From an uncultured Cellvibrionales bacterium (GTDB lineage: Bacteria; Pseudomonadota; Gammaproteobacteria; Pseudomonadales; UBA7434), in assembly GCA_937897785.1 (NCBI GenBank), contig CALCNB010000355.1, forward strand, positions 1-5,527: a stretch of DNA of 5,527 nucleotides. The letters run 5' to 3'. Below, piece by piece: positions 1 to 5,527 of the stretch. The position numbers and the translations under genes are program-made. Each line of letters starts with the position of its first letter. Position 1 is the first letter of the stretch. The notes beneath the pieces were generated by a model. It saw nothing but the letters and a program-made list of their open reading frames with translations, was not told the DNA's origin and made no database searches.

Positions 1-61
1 TGACTATGGCTTGGTTGCTGATTTATTTGAAGCTTTACCGGCCTTAGAGGCTCAGCTTTAA
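1..61 (+). CDS. etfA: Electron transfer flavoprotein subunit alpha, C-terminal end only (partial)
   Basis: Only the last 19 complete codons and the stop are present; the gene begins before the window. The frame starting at base 2 reads DYGLVADLFEALPALEAQL and ends in TAA at 59-61. A DYGxVxDLF segment close to the C-terminus is characteristic of EtfA (the human protein has the closely similar DYGIVADLF there). It belongs to the FAD-binding domain of the alpha subunit. EtfA pairs with EtfB to carry electrons from acyl-CoA and other dehydrogenases to ETF:ubiquinone oxidoreductase. In bacteria etfB normally lies just upstream of etfA, so it is expected left of the window. An intrinsic terminator 34 nt past the stop fits the end of that operon. 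The identification rests on a short stretch, but the motif is distinctive. Confidence 0.8.
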   Translation, partial: DYGLVADLFEALPALEAQL

Positions 62-95
62 TCTTGTTGAGTCATTGGTTTATATGGCCAAACAC

Positions 96-124
96 AAAAA
101 AACCTGGCGAGTCCAGGTTTTTTT
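96..124 (+). terminator. Strong symmetrical intrinsic terminator after etfA
   Basis: A 12-bp perfect inverted repeat is seen: seven A then CCTGG (96-107), a 5-nt loop CGAGT (108-112), and CCAGG then seven T (113-124). The G+C-rich core followed by an unbroken T run is a classic Rho-independent terminator for the gene ending at 61. Because the A run mirrors the T run, it could in principle also stop transcription coming from the right on the other strand. However, no minus-strand gene lies near enough to need that. Confidence 0.93.
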
Positions 125-140
125 ATGAATGCAGATAGTA

Positions 141-147
141 AAAGGTG
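141..147 (+). promoter_or_regulatory. Ribosome binding site fixing the GTG start of the DUF501 gene
   Basis: AAAGGTG lies 9 nt before the GTG at 157. An in-frame TAA at 148-150 closes the frame upstream, and the next in-frame ATG is codon 68, inside the conserved domain. The GTG at 157 is therefore the only sensible start. I could not make out a convincing -35/-10 pair between the terminator and this site, so transcription may come from a weak promoter in 125-156 or from terminator read-through. Confidence 0.6.
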
Positions 148-156
148 TAAAGCGCT

Positions 157-693
157 GTGAGCAATTCAGTAGATATCTCGGGAGTCATCTTAGGAAAAAA
201 AAGTCCCCAAGCCATTGCGCCTGCAGTAGTTGCACAAATAAAAACCTTACTTGGGCGTGAACCAAGAGGTCTTGAAACCGTTGAAGTGGTTGATTATCAG
301 GGGGCGCCCTCGGTAATACGGGTGGCAAGCTTGGTCGATGATAAACCATTCCCAACCATGTACTGGCTGGTTGATAAGCAGTTGAATTATCGTATTGATC
401 AGTTAGAGGCCGGAGGGCTTATCGCTCGTATGCAACAAATGATCGATGCGGACGAATCATTGCAGAGTGCGATGATTCACGATCATCAACAGTTTATTTT
501 ACGGCGCGAAAGTCACATGTCGAAAGCGATTAAGCAACGTTTAATCGATCAAGATTACTTTGACCCTTTACAGCGGCGAGGTATTGGCGGCATAGCAAAC
601 TTTACTCGTATTCGATGTTTACATACGTACTATGCTTCTCACTTAGTGAACCCAAATACCATTGGCAGTTGGCTTGATAAAGAATATCTTTAG
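157..693 (+). CDS. DUF501 family protein of unknown function
   Basis: A 178-residue soluble protein with no signal peptide or membrane segment, starting at GTG. It carries the hallmarks I recall for DUF501 (Pfam PF04417): LGREPRG at residues 32-38, KPFPTMYWL at 63-71, a helical LEAGG segment near 83-87, and a C-terminal GIGGI (142-146) followed by RCLH (153-156) and NPNTIG (165-170). The length is normal for the family. The biochemical role is unknown. In Actinobacteria the family usually sits beside eno, an ftsB/divIC-like gene and a ppx/gppA phosphatase, and none of those is here. C154 is the only cysteine. The paired cysteines that I recall in the N-terminal half of actinobacterial members are absent: residues 46-52 read DYQGAPS. 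The gene is followed after 46 nt by an SRPBCC gene on the same strand, so the two may share a transcript. The family assignment is by motif memory, not a database search. Confidence 0.8.
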   Translation: MSNSVDISGVILGKKSPQAIAPAVVAQIKTLLGREPRGLETVEVVDYQGAPSVIRVASLVDDKPFPTMYWLVDKQLNYRIDQLEAGGLIARMQQMIDADESLQSAMIHDHQQFILRRESHMSKAIKQRLIDQDYFDPLQRRGIGGIANFTRIRCLHTYYASHLVNPNTIGSWLDKEYL

Positions 694-727
694 AGCAAGA
701 TACCCATTCGGATGTCATTAATTACTT

Positions 728-732
728 AGGAG
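728..732 (+). promoter_or_regulatory. Ribosome binding site of the SRPBCC gene
   Basis: AGGAG sits 7 nt before the ATG at 740, which is optimal spacing and clearly stronger than the site of the preceding gene. The 46-nt gap between the two genes holds this site but no promoter or terminator that I can recognise. Confidence 0.7.
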
Positions 733-739
733 CTAAAGC

Positions 740-1159
740 ATGGTAGAACTCACAGTTATTCGTAACATAAGCGCAAGTGTCGATGCTGTCTGGGCAGTAT
801 TGGATGACTACGGTAATTTATCATGGATTCCCGGCGCTGATAATGTTGAAGTGATCGGTGAAGGCGTTGGGATGACAAGAAGATTGCATATGCCGGGTCT
901 CGATTCGCCGATTGATGAGACACTCACTGCGAAAGATATTGCAGCTAAGACCTTTAGTTATACCATACCTAAGAATGCTGTTATTCCTTTTGATGACTAC
1001 AATGCAACTGTTTCAGTGACAGGTGATGCTGGCTCAGCAACCGTCAACTGGTACTGCAGCTTTGATCAGGGTGATGTGCCTGAAGCGGATGCAAAGTCAA
1101 TGATCGAAGGTAGTTACACGATGATGCTAGACGCCTTAGCAGATAAATTAGAAGCCTAA
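740..1159 (+). CDS. SRPBCC (START-fold) family protein, MxaD/PYL-like polyketide cyclase/dehydrase type
   Basis: A 139-residue cytoplasmic protein, the typical size of a single SRPBCC domain, with no signal peptide. The order of elements fits the helix-grip fold. An N-terminal strand (residues 2-9) leads into a helix with SVDAVWAVLDDYGNLSWIPG (13-32, the segment in which such proteins keep W and G/N near the pocket mouth). Then come GEGVGMTRRL (40-49), a run of antiparallel strands with FSYTI (72-76), DDYNATVSV (85-93) and ATVNWYCSF (100-108), and a long C-terminal helix (about 115-137) that would lid the hydrophobic cavity. Members bind hydrophobic ligands or act as lyases, cyclases or chaperones, and the sequence does not say which. 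The C-terminal arrangement is like that of the MxaD-like group. MxaD itself is periplasmic and linked to methanol oxidation; nothing here supports that role. The gene ends 12 nt before the stop of the converging efflux operon. Confidence 0.75.
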   Translation: MVELTVIRNISASVDAVWAVLDDYGNLSWIPGADNVEVIGEGVGMTRRLHMPGLDSPIDETLTAKDIAAKTFSYTIPKNAVIPFDDYNATVSVTGDAGSATVNWYCSFDQGDVPEADAKSMIEGSYTMMLDALADKLEA

Positions 1160-1171
1160 AAGCGAAGAGAT

Positions 1172-4100
1172 TTAGAGGTTTTGCTCAGAGGGGGTCTTGC
1201 CTTCCCTGAGCCAGCCGATTATGTCTTCTAGTATCAGGCAAAAACAAGGCACGACTAGCAGTGCAATGAATGATGAGGTCAGTACTCCGAATGCAAGCGA
1301 AATCGCAATTGGGGTAAACATCATCGTTGAAATTGACTCGTTAATTAATAATGGAATTAGACCAACAAAGGTTGTGGCCGAGGTTAGTACTAGCGGCCTA
1401 AAGCGTGACATTGCAGCGCTTACAAGAGCGCTGTAAGGTTTTTTTAGTCGGCTGTTCTCGCGGTTATAAAAATCGACCATAATTAAACTGGCATTAACGG
1501 CAACACCAGATAATGCCATGATGCCAAGCAGAGAGAAAAACATTAAGTCTTGCCCCATAATAATATGGCCGATCACCGCCCCGCAGGCACCAAAGGGGAT
1601 GACGCTCATGACAATCAAGGGTTGCAGATAAGATTTTAATGGGATCGCTAATAGGGTATAAATGGCGAACATCGCGATACTGGCTGTAATTATGAGGCTA
1701 CTTGCCGCCTCTTGTTTTTCTTCTGCCTCGCCCGCCAGATTGATGGCAATATCATATCGCTGAGCGAGCGCTGGCATGATACGGCTTTCGAGATCACCCA
1801 GTACCTCCTCAGGGGTAATAATGTTTCGATCAACATCCGCTGTAACACTAATGACTCTAAGTCCATTAATGCGCTTAATATTAGCCGTGCCTCGTCCCAT
1901 CGACGCCTCAGCCACCGCAGAGAAAGGAATTTCACTGCCTTCAGTGGTTCGAATTTGCATTTGTTCAATATTACTTAACGATCGTCTTTCGGACTTGGGG
2001 TAGCGAACCATGATTTTTAGATCTTCACGACCACGTTGTAGCCGTTGTACCTCTTCACCATAGAACGCTTGCCTGACTTGGGTGGCTAGGTCTTGAGCGG
2101 TCAGGTTAAGTGAGCGAGCGCTGTCCTTAATTGTGAGTTTAAGCTCACGTTTGCCGCCTTCAAATGAATCGACAATATCCATCACGCCAGGGTAAGCTTT
2201 TAATTCGCTGCTTAGATCTGCGGCCGCCTTTTCAAGCGCGGTAATATTTCTCCCACGTAATTCAATTTCAATCGCTTTACCTGATGAGAATACCTCTGCA
2301 GTGAATGTTAGATTGTCTACTTTGGGTATATTTCCGCTTAGATTACGCCAACGTTTAACCAAATCATTGGGTGTCATCCCTTCGTGATCTGTCGGTAAAT
2401 CAATTTGAAGTGCAACTTCGGCTTGGTGGCCGCCACTGGGGTCAGCATCTCCGATACTTGAGCGACCGAGCTGTATACCCGCAGATACCATCGTGTCGGT
2501 GATGCGAATGTCAGAACCTTGTTCCTTCAATTCTTGTTCAAGCAGACGGCCACTTTGAACCAGCTGCTGGGCAACTTTTTGTGTTTCTTCAACGCTAGTG
2601 CCAATCGGCATTGAAACACTGGCAAATAATCGTTCACCATCAACAGCGGGAAAAAATTGAAAGATAATTCGACCGCTTATTAATAGTGCCATGGTTAGAA
2701 TCAGGCAGGCTAATCCGGTAGCAGTCACTAGATAGCGACGATTTAGACACCATTTTAGGCTGGGTCGGTAATATTGATTGGCGAAGCTAAGCAGTGACCG
2801 TGTCAGTTTGTCTTGCAATCGAAGAAATCGATTGCCGTTGCTTAATGTATTGGACTTATCAGGATTAAATAGCACTTTTTTAGACAGTTGCATGGGTAGA
2901 ATCAATTGCGAGGTAATTAAGCTAAAAATTAAAGCCAATATGGCAGTCACGCCAATAAAAGAAAAGAATGAACCCAGGCCGCTCTTTAGCGCAATCAAGG
3001 GTGTGAAGGCGGCTATCGAGGTGAGCACACCAAAGATAACGGGCGTTGCAACATCATTAACACCATTCATCGCAGCTTCTCTTGGGCGCTGACCAAGCTC
3101 GGCATTGGTATAAATTCTTTCGGCCACCACGACTCCCGCATCGACTAATATGCCTAGAATTAATAGCGTGCCAACCACTGAAATCGTGCTGATCGTCACG
3201 CCGACAAAGGGAAATGTGATCAGCGTGCCGAGCAGGGTAATCGGTAGGCTAATAGCGACCCAGAATGCCAGTCTAGGCCTTAGAAATAGAGCAAGTATGA
3301 TCAGTACAAGCACTAAACCGCCTAAGCCATTTGTACCGAGTGCGTCTAGTCTATCGACAAGATCTTGAGACTCGTCGGCCCATAGCGCGAGGCCTACCCC
3401 GTTAGGCAATCGATATTTGACTTGTTCAAGATAGTCTTTAACACTGCTTGCAACATTAATAACATCTTCATTGCCAATTCTTTTTACACTAATCATTAGC
3501 GCTGGTTTGCCGTTGAAAAGCGCATTAACATCGCTGCTGACAAAGCCATCCTTTATATGTGCAATATCGCCTAGTCGAAGCTCGGTAGTCTCACCACCAC
3601 TGATAATAATGATATCTTCTAGGCTTCGTACGTCTCTGGCTTGATTGACGGTTCGAATTAAAATTTGACCGTCAACGGTGTCGACTGAACCTGCGGGCAG
3701 ATCGATAGAGTTCTGGCTGATTCGCTGGGCAATGTCGCGCAAGTTAAGACCGTAGCGGCGGAGGGTATTTTCGGTTATCTCAACACTGATTTCATAGTCT
3801 TTAGCGTAATGGATGAACACTTGCGAGACTTCAGGGAGGTCAATTAAATCTAATCGCATTTTCTCAGTTAGGCGTTTTAATGACATTGGGTCAGTATCGC
3901 CATAAACAAATATTTGTAACACGTTGGTCAGCAATGTGACTAATTGAATCACAGGCTTTTCTGCTTCATTAGGAAAGGTATCGATACTGTCTATTTTACT
4001 TTTTATTTCATTTAGTTTTTGGTTTTTATCTTCGCCTTTAAGTAGTTCAATTTGAACATTGCAGCTGTTTTCTGCCGCTAAGCTGGTAATCTTCTTTATT

Positions 4101-4330
4101 CCAGGCGTGCCATTGATGTTCTCTTCAACACGAGAACATACGGTTTGCTCAACCTCTTCGGGAGAAGCGCCTGGATAGGGTATTAGGACGCTGATCAGGT
4201 CAACGTCAATGTTTGGAAACTCTTCTCGATGCAGTTGAGGTAGGGCAATCAAGCCGCCTAAAATGAGAAACCACATCAATAAGTTGGTTGCGACTCGATT
4301 GTCAATAAACCATGTGAGAAAGTTTTTCAC
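1172..4330 (-). CDS. RND-family efflux permease (AcrB-like inner-membrane proton antiporter)
   Basis: A full-length 1052-residue RND transporter, normal for the HAE1/AcrB superfamily. It has TM1 at about 10-31, a large periplasmic loop (32-333), TM2-TM6 (about 334-480), a cytoplasmic linker, TM7 (about 531-553), a second periplasmic loop (554-876) and TM8-TM12 (about 877-1035). Family marks include YPGASPEEVEQ (52-62), NPxxDxGER-like FFPAVDGER (559-567), YGEEVQRLQRGRED (757-770) and RFRP (976-979) at the start of TM11. It should pump substrates from the inner membrane and periplasm, driven by proton flow, working with the adaptor encoded just upstream. Substrate cannot be read from sequence. 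The start is GTG and overlaps the adaptor stop as GTGA, with only a weak GGAT (4342-4339) 8 nt upstream, so translation is probably coupled. Oddities: the TM4 relay pair is D397-A398 instead of Asp-Asp, and TM10 has N946-A947. The only two periplasmic cysteines are C65 and C90. The reading frame is intact. Confidence 0.95.
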   Translation of the reverse strand: MKNFLTWFIDNRVATNLLMWFLILGGLIALPQLHREEFPNIDVDLISVLIPYPGASPEEVEQTVCSRVEENINGTPGIKKITSLAAENSCNVQIELLKGEDKNQKLNEIKSKIDSIDTFPNEAEKPVIQLVTLLTNVLQIFVYGDTDPMSLKRLTEKMRLDLIDLPEVSQVFIHYAKDYEISVEITENTLRRYGLNLRDIAQRISQNSIDLPAGSVDTVDGQILIRTVNQARDVRSLEDIIIISGGETTELRLGDIAHIKDGFVSSDVNALFNGKPALMISVKRIGNEDVINVASSVKDYLEQVKYRLPNGVGLALWADESQDLVDRLDALGTNGLGGLVLVLIILALFLRPRLAFWVAISLPITLLGTLITFPFVGVTISTISVVGTLLILGILVDAGVVVAERIYTNAELGQRPREAAMNGVNDVATPVIFGVLTSIAAFTPLIALKSGLGSFFSFIGVTAILALIFSLITSQLILPMQLSKKVLFNPDKSNTLSNGNRFLRLQDKLTRSLLSFANQYYRPSLKWCLNRRYLVTATGLACLILTMALLISGRIIFQFFPAVDGERLFASVSMPIGTSVEETQKVAQQLVQSGRLLEQELKEQGSDIRITDTMVSAGIQLGRSSIGDADPSGGHQAEVALQIDLPTDHEGMTPNDLVKRWRNLSGNIPKVDNLTFTAEVFSSGKAIEIELRGRNITALEKAAADLSSELKAYPGVMDIVDSFEGGKRELKLTIKDSARSLNLTAQDLATQVRQAFYGEEVQRLQRGREDLKIMVRYPKSERRSLSNIEQMQIRTTEGSEIPFSAVAEASMGRGTANIKRINGLRVISVTADVDRNIITPEEVLGDLESRIMPALAQRYDIAINLAGEAEEKQEAASSLIITASIAMFAIYTLLAIPLKSYLQPLIVMSVIPFGACGAVIGHIIMGQDLMFFSLLGIMALSGVAVNASLIMVDFYNRENSRLKKPYSALVSAAMSRFRPLVLTSATTFVGLIPLLINESISTMMFTPIAISLAFGVLTSSFIALLVVPCFCLILEDIIGWLREGKTPSEQNL
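4327..4330 (-). other. 4-nt GTGA stop/start overlap coupling adaptor and permease
   Basis: The minus strand reads GTGA here: the GTG starts the permease and the TGA ends the adaptor. With only a weak ribosome binding site before the GTG, terminating ribosomes probably re-initiate, keeping adaptor and permease synthesis linked. No in-frame ATG precedes TM1 of the permease, so a later start is not credible. Confidence 0.85.
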
Positions 4331-5508
4331 TTCACGCTATCCAATGTCTGTTGAGGAGAAGGATTGACTTCCATGCCTTCAAAGATAATAGACGGCGGGG
4401 TGACGCAGATAAGTTCATCATTATTGAGTCCCCGACCTACAAGGATCGAGTCATTATTAACGCGAATGATTTCTATGTCACGATAGGTTAAGCGGTTGTC
4501 TTTAGTAACGATTAATACACGATTATCGATGACGGCGCTTCTGGGTATCAGTACTGCTTGGTCATAGGAGCGACCAGCAATCTCGGCGGTTACGAACAGC
4601 CCAACTGTCAAGGGTGGCTGTCCGCCAAACTCGGGATTTTTGACTACCGCGACAGCATGAAATAATCGCGTTTTGGGGTCTACTTCAGATTCTATTCTTT
4701 CTAATTGGCCTTGCCATTGGTAATCAATGCCGCCATAGGTGCTGTTGATACTGACTGCAATAGATTCTTCAGGGCTGAGTGTGCCGCGCATTTGCTGTGG
4801 CCAATTTAAGAAGCCTAAATCGTCATTTGAAATGGGCAGTCTTACTTCTACAATGTCATCGGCATAAAGCGTTGCGATCGGTGCGCCAACCGTCAAGTAC
4901 CCCCCTTCATCAATCGATTCTTGTTGGACACGCCCTGAAAAGGGTGCAGTGATTTCAGTGCGCTGGAAGTTGAGGCTGGCTTGCTCAAGGTTGGCTTGGG
5001 TGATTCTAAGGGTGGCTTCTGCGCGCTTATACATTTTGAAAGCATCGTCTAATTGACTGTTGCTAATCAGATTCTTTTTAAACAGGCCTTGTTGGCGTTG
5101 ATAGTCATTTTCATAAATGCCAAGGTCAACTTGAGCGCGGGTATTTTCAGCGCTGGCTTTATCCAGTTGTAATTTGTAGTCAGTATTTTCAATACGGATA
5201 AGCGGGTCAAATTGATCAAATTTACCCCCTGAGATGAGTTTCTCACTGACCCAGATCACACGCCCGGCAATTTCGCTAGCAAGTGCAATTTGTTTGTGCG
5301 GTTTGACTATGCCGTAGGCCATCACTGATTGACGAATAGGAGTTAATTTTATCTTTTTCGTCTCGATGGTTGGCAGTATTTTTGTGGGGATAATTTTATC
5401 GATTTCAGGTTGGAAAGAGACCAAAAGGCTCGATATACCAAGCGCGAGTACAATAACAGCAATGGGGGCGAAAAAACGGTTTTTTGAAAGCTGGCTAAAC
5501 AATGCCAT
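4327..5508 (-). CDS. RND efflux periplasmic adaptor (membrane fusion protein, HlyD/AcrA family)
   Basis: A 393-residue adaptor with the usual layout. It has an N-terminal membrane anchor (about 12-32) preceded by basic residues and lacking a lipobox cysteine, so it is an uncleaved single-pass anchor rather than a lipoprotein. The first half of the lipoyl/barrel-sandwich domain follows (about 68-111, with ASEIAGRV at 77-84). Then comes an alpha-helical hairpin rich in Gln, Ala and Leu (about 112-181), and the second lipoyl half with TEITAPFSGRV (184-194) and EGGYLTVGAPIATLY (201-215). The beta-barrel domain (about 216-310) contains VDPKTRLFHAVAVV (277-290) and LTVGLFVTAEI (300-310). The membrane-proximal domain runs from IPRSAV (321-326) to the end. 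The protein bridges the RND permease to an outer-membrane channel. It is the first gene of a two-gene operon, with the permease overlapping its stop by 4 nt. The ATG at 5508 has AAGGG 6 nt upstream. Confidence 0.95.
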   Translation of the reverse strand: MALFSQLSKNRFFAPIAVIVLALGISSLLVSFQPEIDKIIPTKILPTIETKKIKLTPIRQSVMAYGIVKPHKQIALASEIAGRVIWVSEKLISGGKFDQFDPLIRIENTDYKLQLDKASAENTRAQVDLGIYENDYQRQQGLFKKNLISNSQLDDAFKMYKRAEATLRITQANLEQASLNFQRTEITAPFSGRVQQESIDEGGYLTVGAPIATLYADDIVEVRLPISNDDLGFLNWPQQMRGTLSPEESIAVSINSTYGGIDYQWQGQLERIESEVDPKTRLFHAVAVVKNPEFGGQPPLTVGLFVTAEIAGRSYDQAVLIPRSAVIDNRVLIVTKDNRLTYRDIEIIRVNNDSILVGRGLNNDELICVTPPSIIFEGMEVNPSPQQTLDSVK

Positions 5509-5514
5509 AGTGTA

Positions 5515-5519
5515 CCCTT
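5515..5519 (-). promoter_or_regulatory. Ribosome binding site of the adaptor gene
   Basis: On the minus strand, AAGGG lies 6 nt before the ATG at 5508, a good Shine-Dalgarno match that supports this start. Only 19 nt upstream of the ATG are in the window, so the operon promoter and any operator lie beyond the right edge. Confidence 0.65.
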
Positions 5520-5527
5520 AGTAAAAT

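Noticed and set aside
62..156. Possible promoter for the DUF501 gene (TATGAAT at 124-130 or GATAGT at 134-139 as a -10)
   Set aside because: No -35 hexamer at suitable spacing; the upstream sequence is taken up by the terminator hairpin. Too weak to report as a feature.
740..1159. Naming the SRPBCC gene mxaD or a polyketide cyclase
   Set aside because: The fold assignment is reasonable, but no methanol dehydrogenase or polyketide genes are present and the protein lacks the signal peptide expected of MxaD, so no symbol or specific activity is justified.
1197..1436. Plus-strand open frame of 79 codons inside the permease gene
   Set aside because: It lies wholly antisense to conserved TM10-TM12 coding sequence, has no recognisable domain and no good ribosome binding site, so it is a shadow frame.
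1690..2003. Three overlapping open frames (minus 1690-1968, plus 1712-1978, plus 1776-2003) inside the permease gene
   Set aside because: All are out of frame with, or antisense to, the conserved second periplasmic loop of the RND protein; their translations are low-complexity and resemble nothing.
1761..2123. A 13-nt direct repeat TGAGCGAGCGCTG at 1761-1773 and 2111-2123
   Set aside because: Only two copies, both inside the permease gene in different codon phases, encoding unrelated residues. One such match by chance in a window of this size is not surprising, so it is not called a repeat element.
2778..3368. Plus-strand open frames of 104 and 72 codons (2778-3092 and 3150-3368)
   Set aside because: Antisense shadows of the TM2-TM6 part of the permease; no supporting start signals or protein features.
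1172..4330. Calling the permease acrB, mexB or cusA
   Set aside because: The TM4 and TM10 motifs differ from all of these, and substrate cannot be judged from the sequence; only the family is supported.

Overview
The window reads as ordinary proteobacterial chromosome, most likely from a (marine-type) gammaproteobacterium. The inference rests on an EtfA-like C-terminus at the left edge, a proteobacterial MFP/RND efflux pair on the right, moderate base composition by eye, and tight gene packing with Shine-Dalgarno sites. I see no RNA genes, insertion sequences, CRISPR repeats, prophage genes or attachment sites.

Layout. Positions 1-61 are the last codons of a plus-strand gene ending in DYGLVADLF, which matches the C-terminus of electron transfer flavoprotein alpha subunit (EtfA). 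A perfectly symmetrical intrinsic terminator follows at 96-124. Two plus-strand genes come next: a GTG-started DUF501-family protein (157-693), and, 46 nt later, a small SRPBCC/START-fold protein (740-1159). The latter most resembles the MxaD/PYL-like polyketide-cyclase/dehydrase group. Neither has an assigned function that I can defend. They may be co-transcribed.

Converging on them from the right, with only 12 nt between the stop codons, is a minus-strand two-gene operon: a membrane-anchored periplasmic adaptor (membrane fusion protein, 5508-4327) followed by a 1052-residue RND inner-membrane permease (4330-1172). The two overlap by 4 nt (GTGA). Together they should form the inner-membrane and periplasmic parts of a tripartite efflux pump. 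No outer-membrane channel or regulator gene lies in the window, so the pump either borrows a TolC-like protein or has one encoded beyond the right edge.

The points most worth a second look are in the permease. In TM4, the second Asp of the usual Asp-Asp proton-relay pair is Ala (A398). In TM10, the Lys equivalent is Asn, and the Asp often found next to it in related proteins is Ala (A947). The neighbouring D397, R976 and T983 are kept. This suggests either a distinct subfamily with altered proton coupling or an impaired pump. The second interest is the DUF501 protein: the family is best known from Actinobacteria, and this copy lacks the N-terminal cysteines I recall from that lineage. I did not find clear evidence for a wholly new multi-gene system here.
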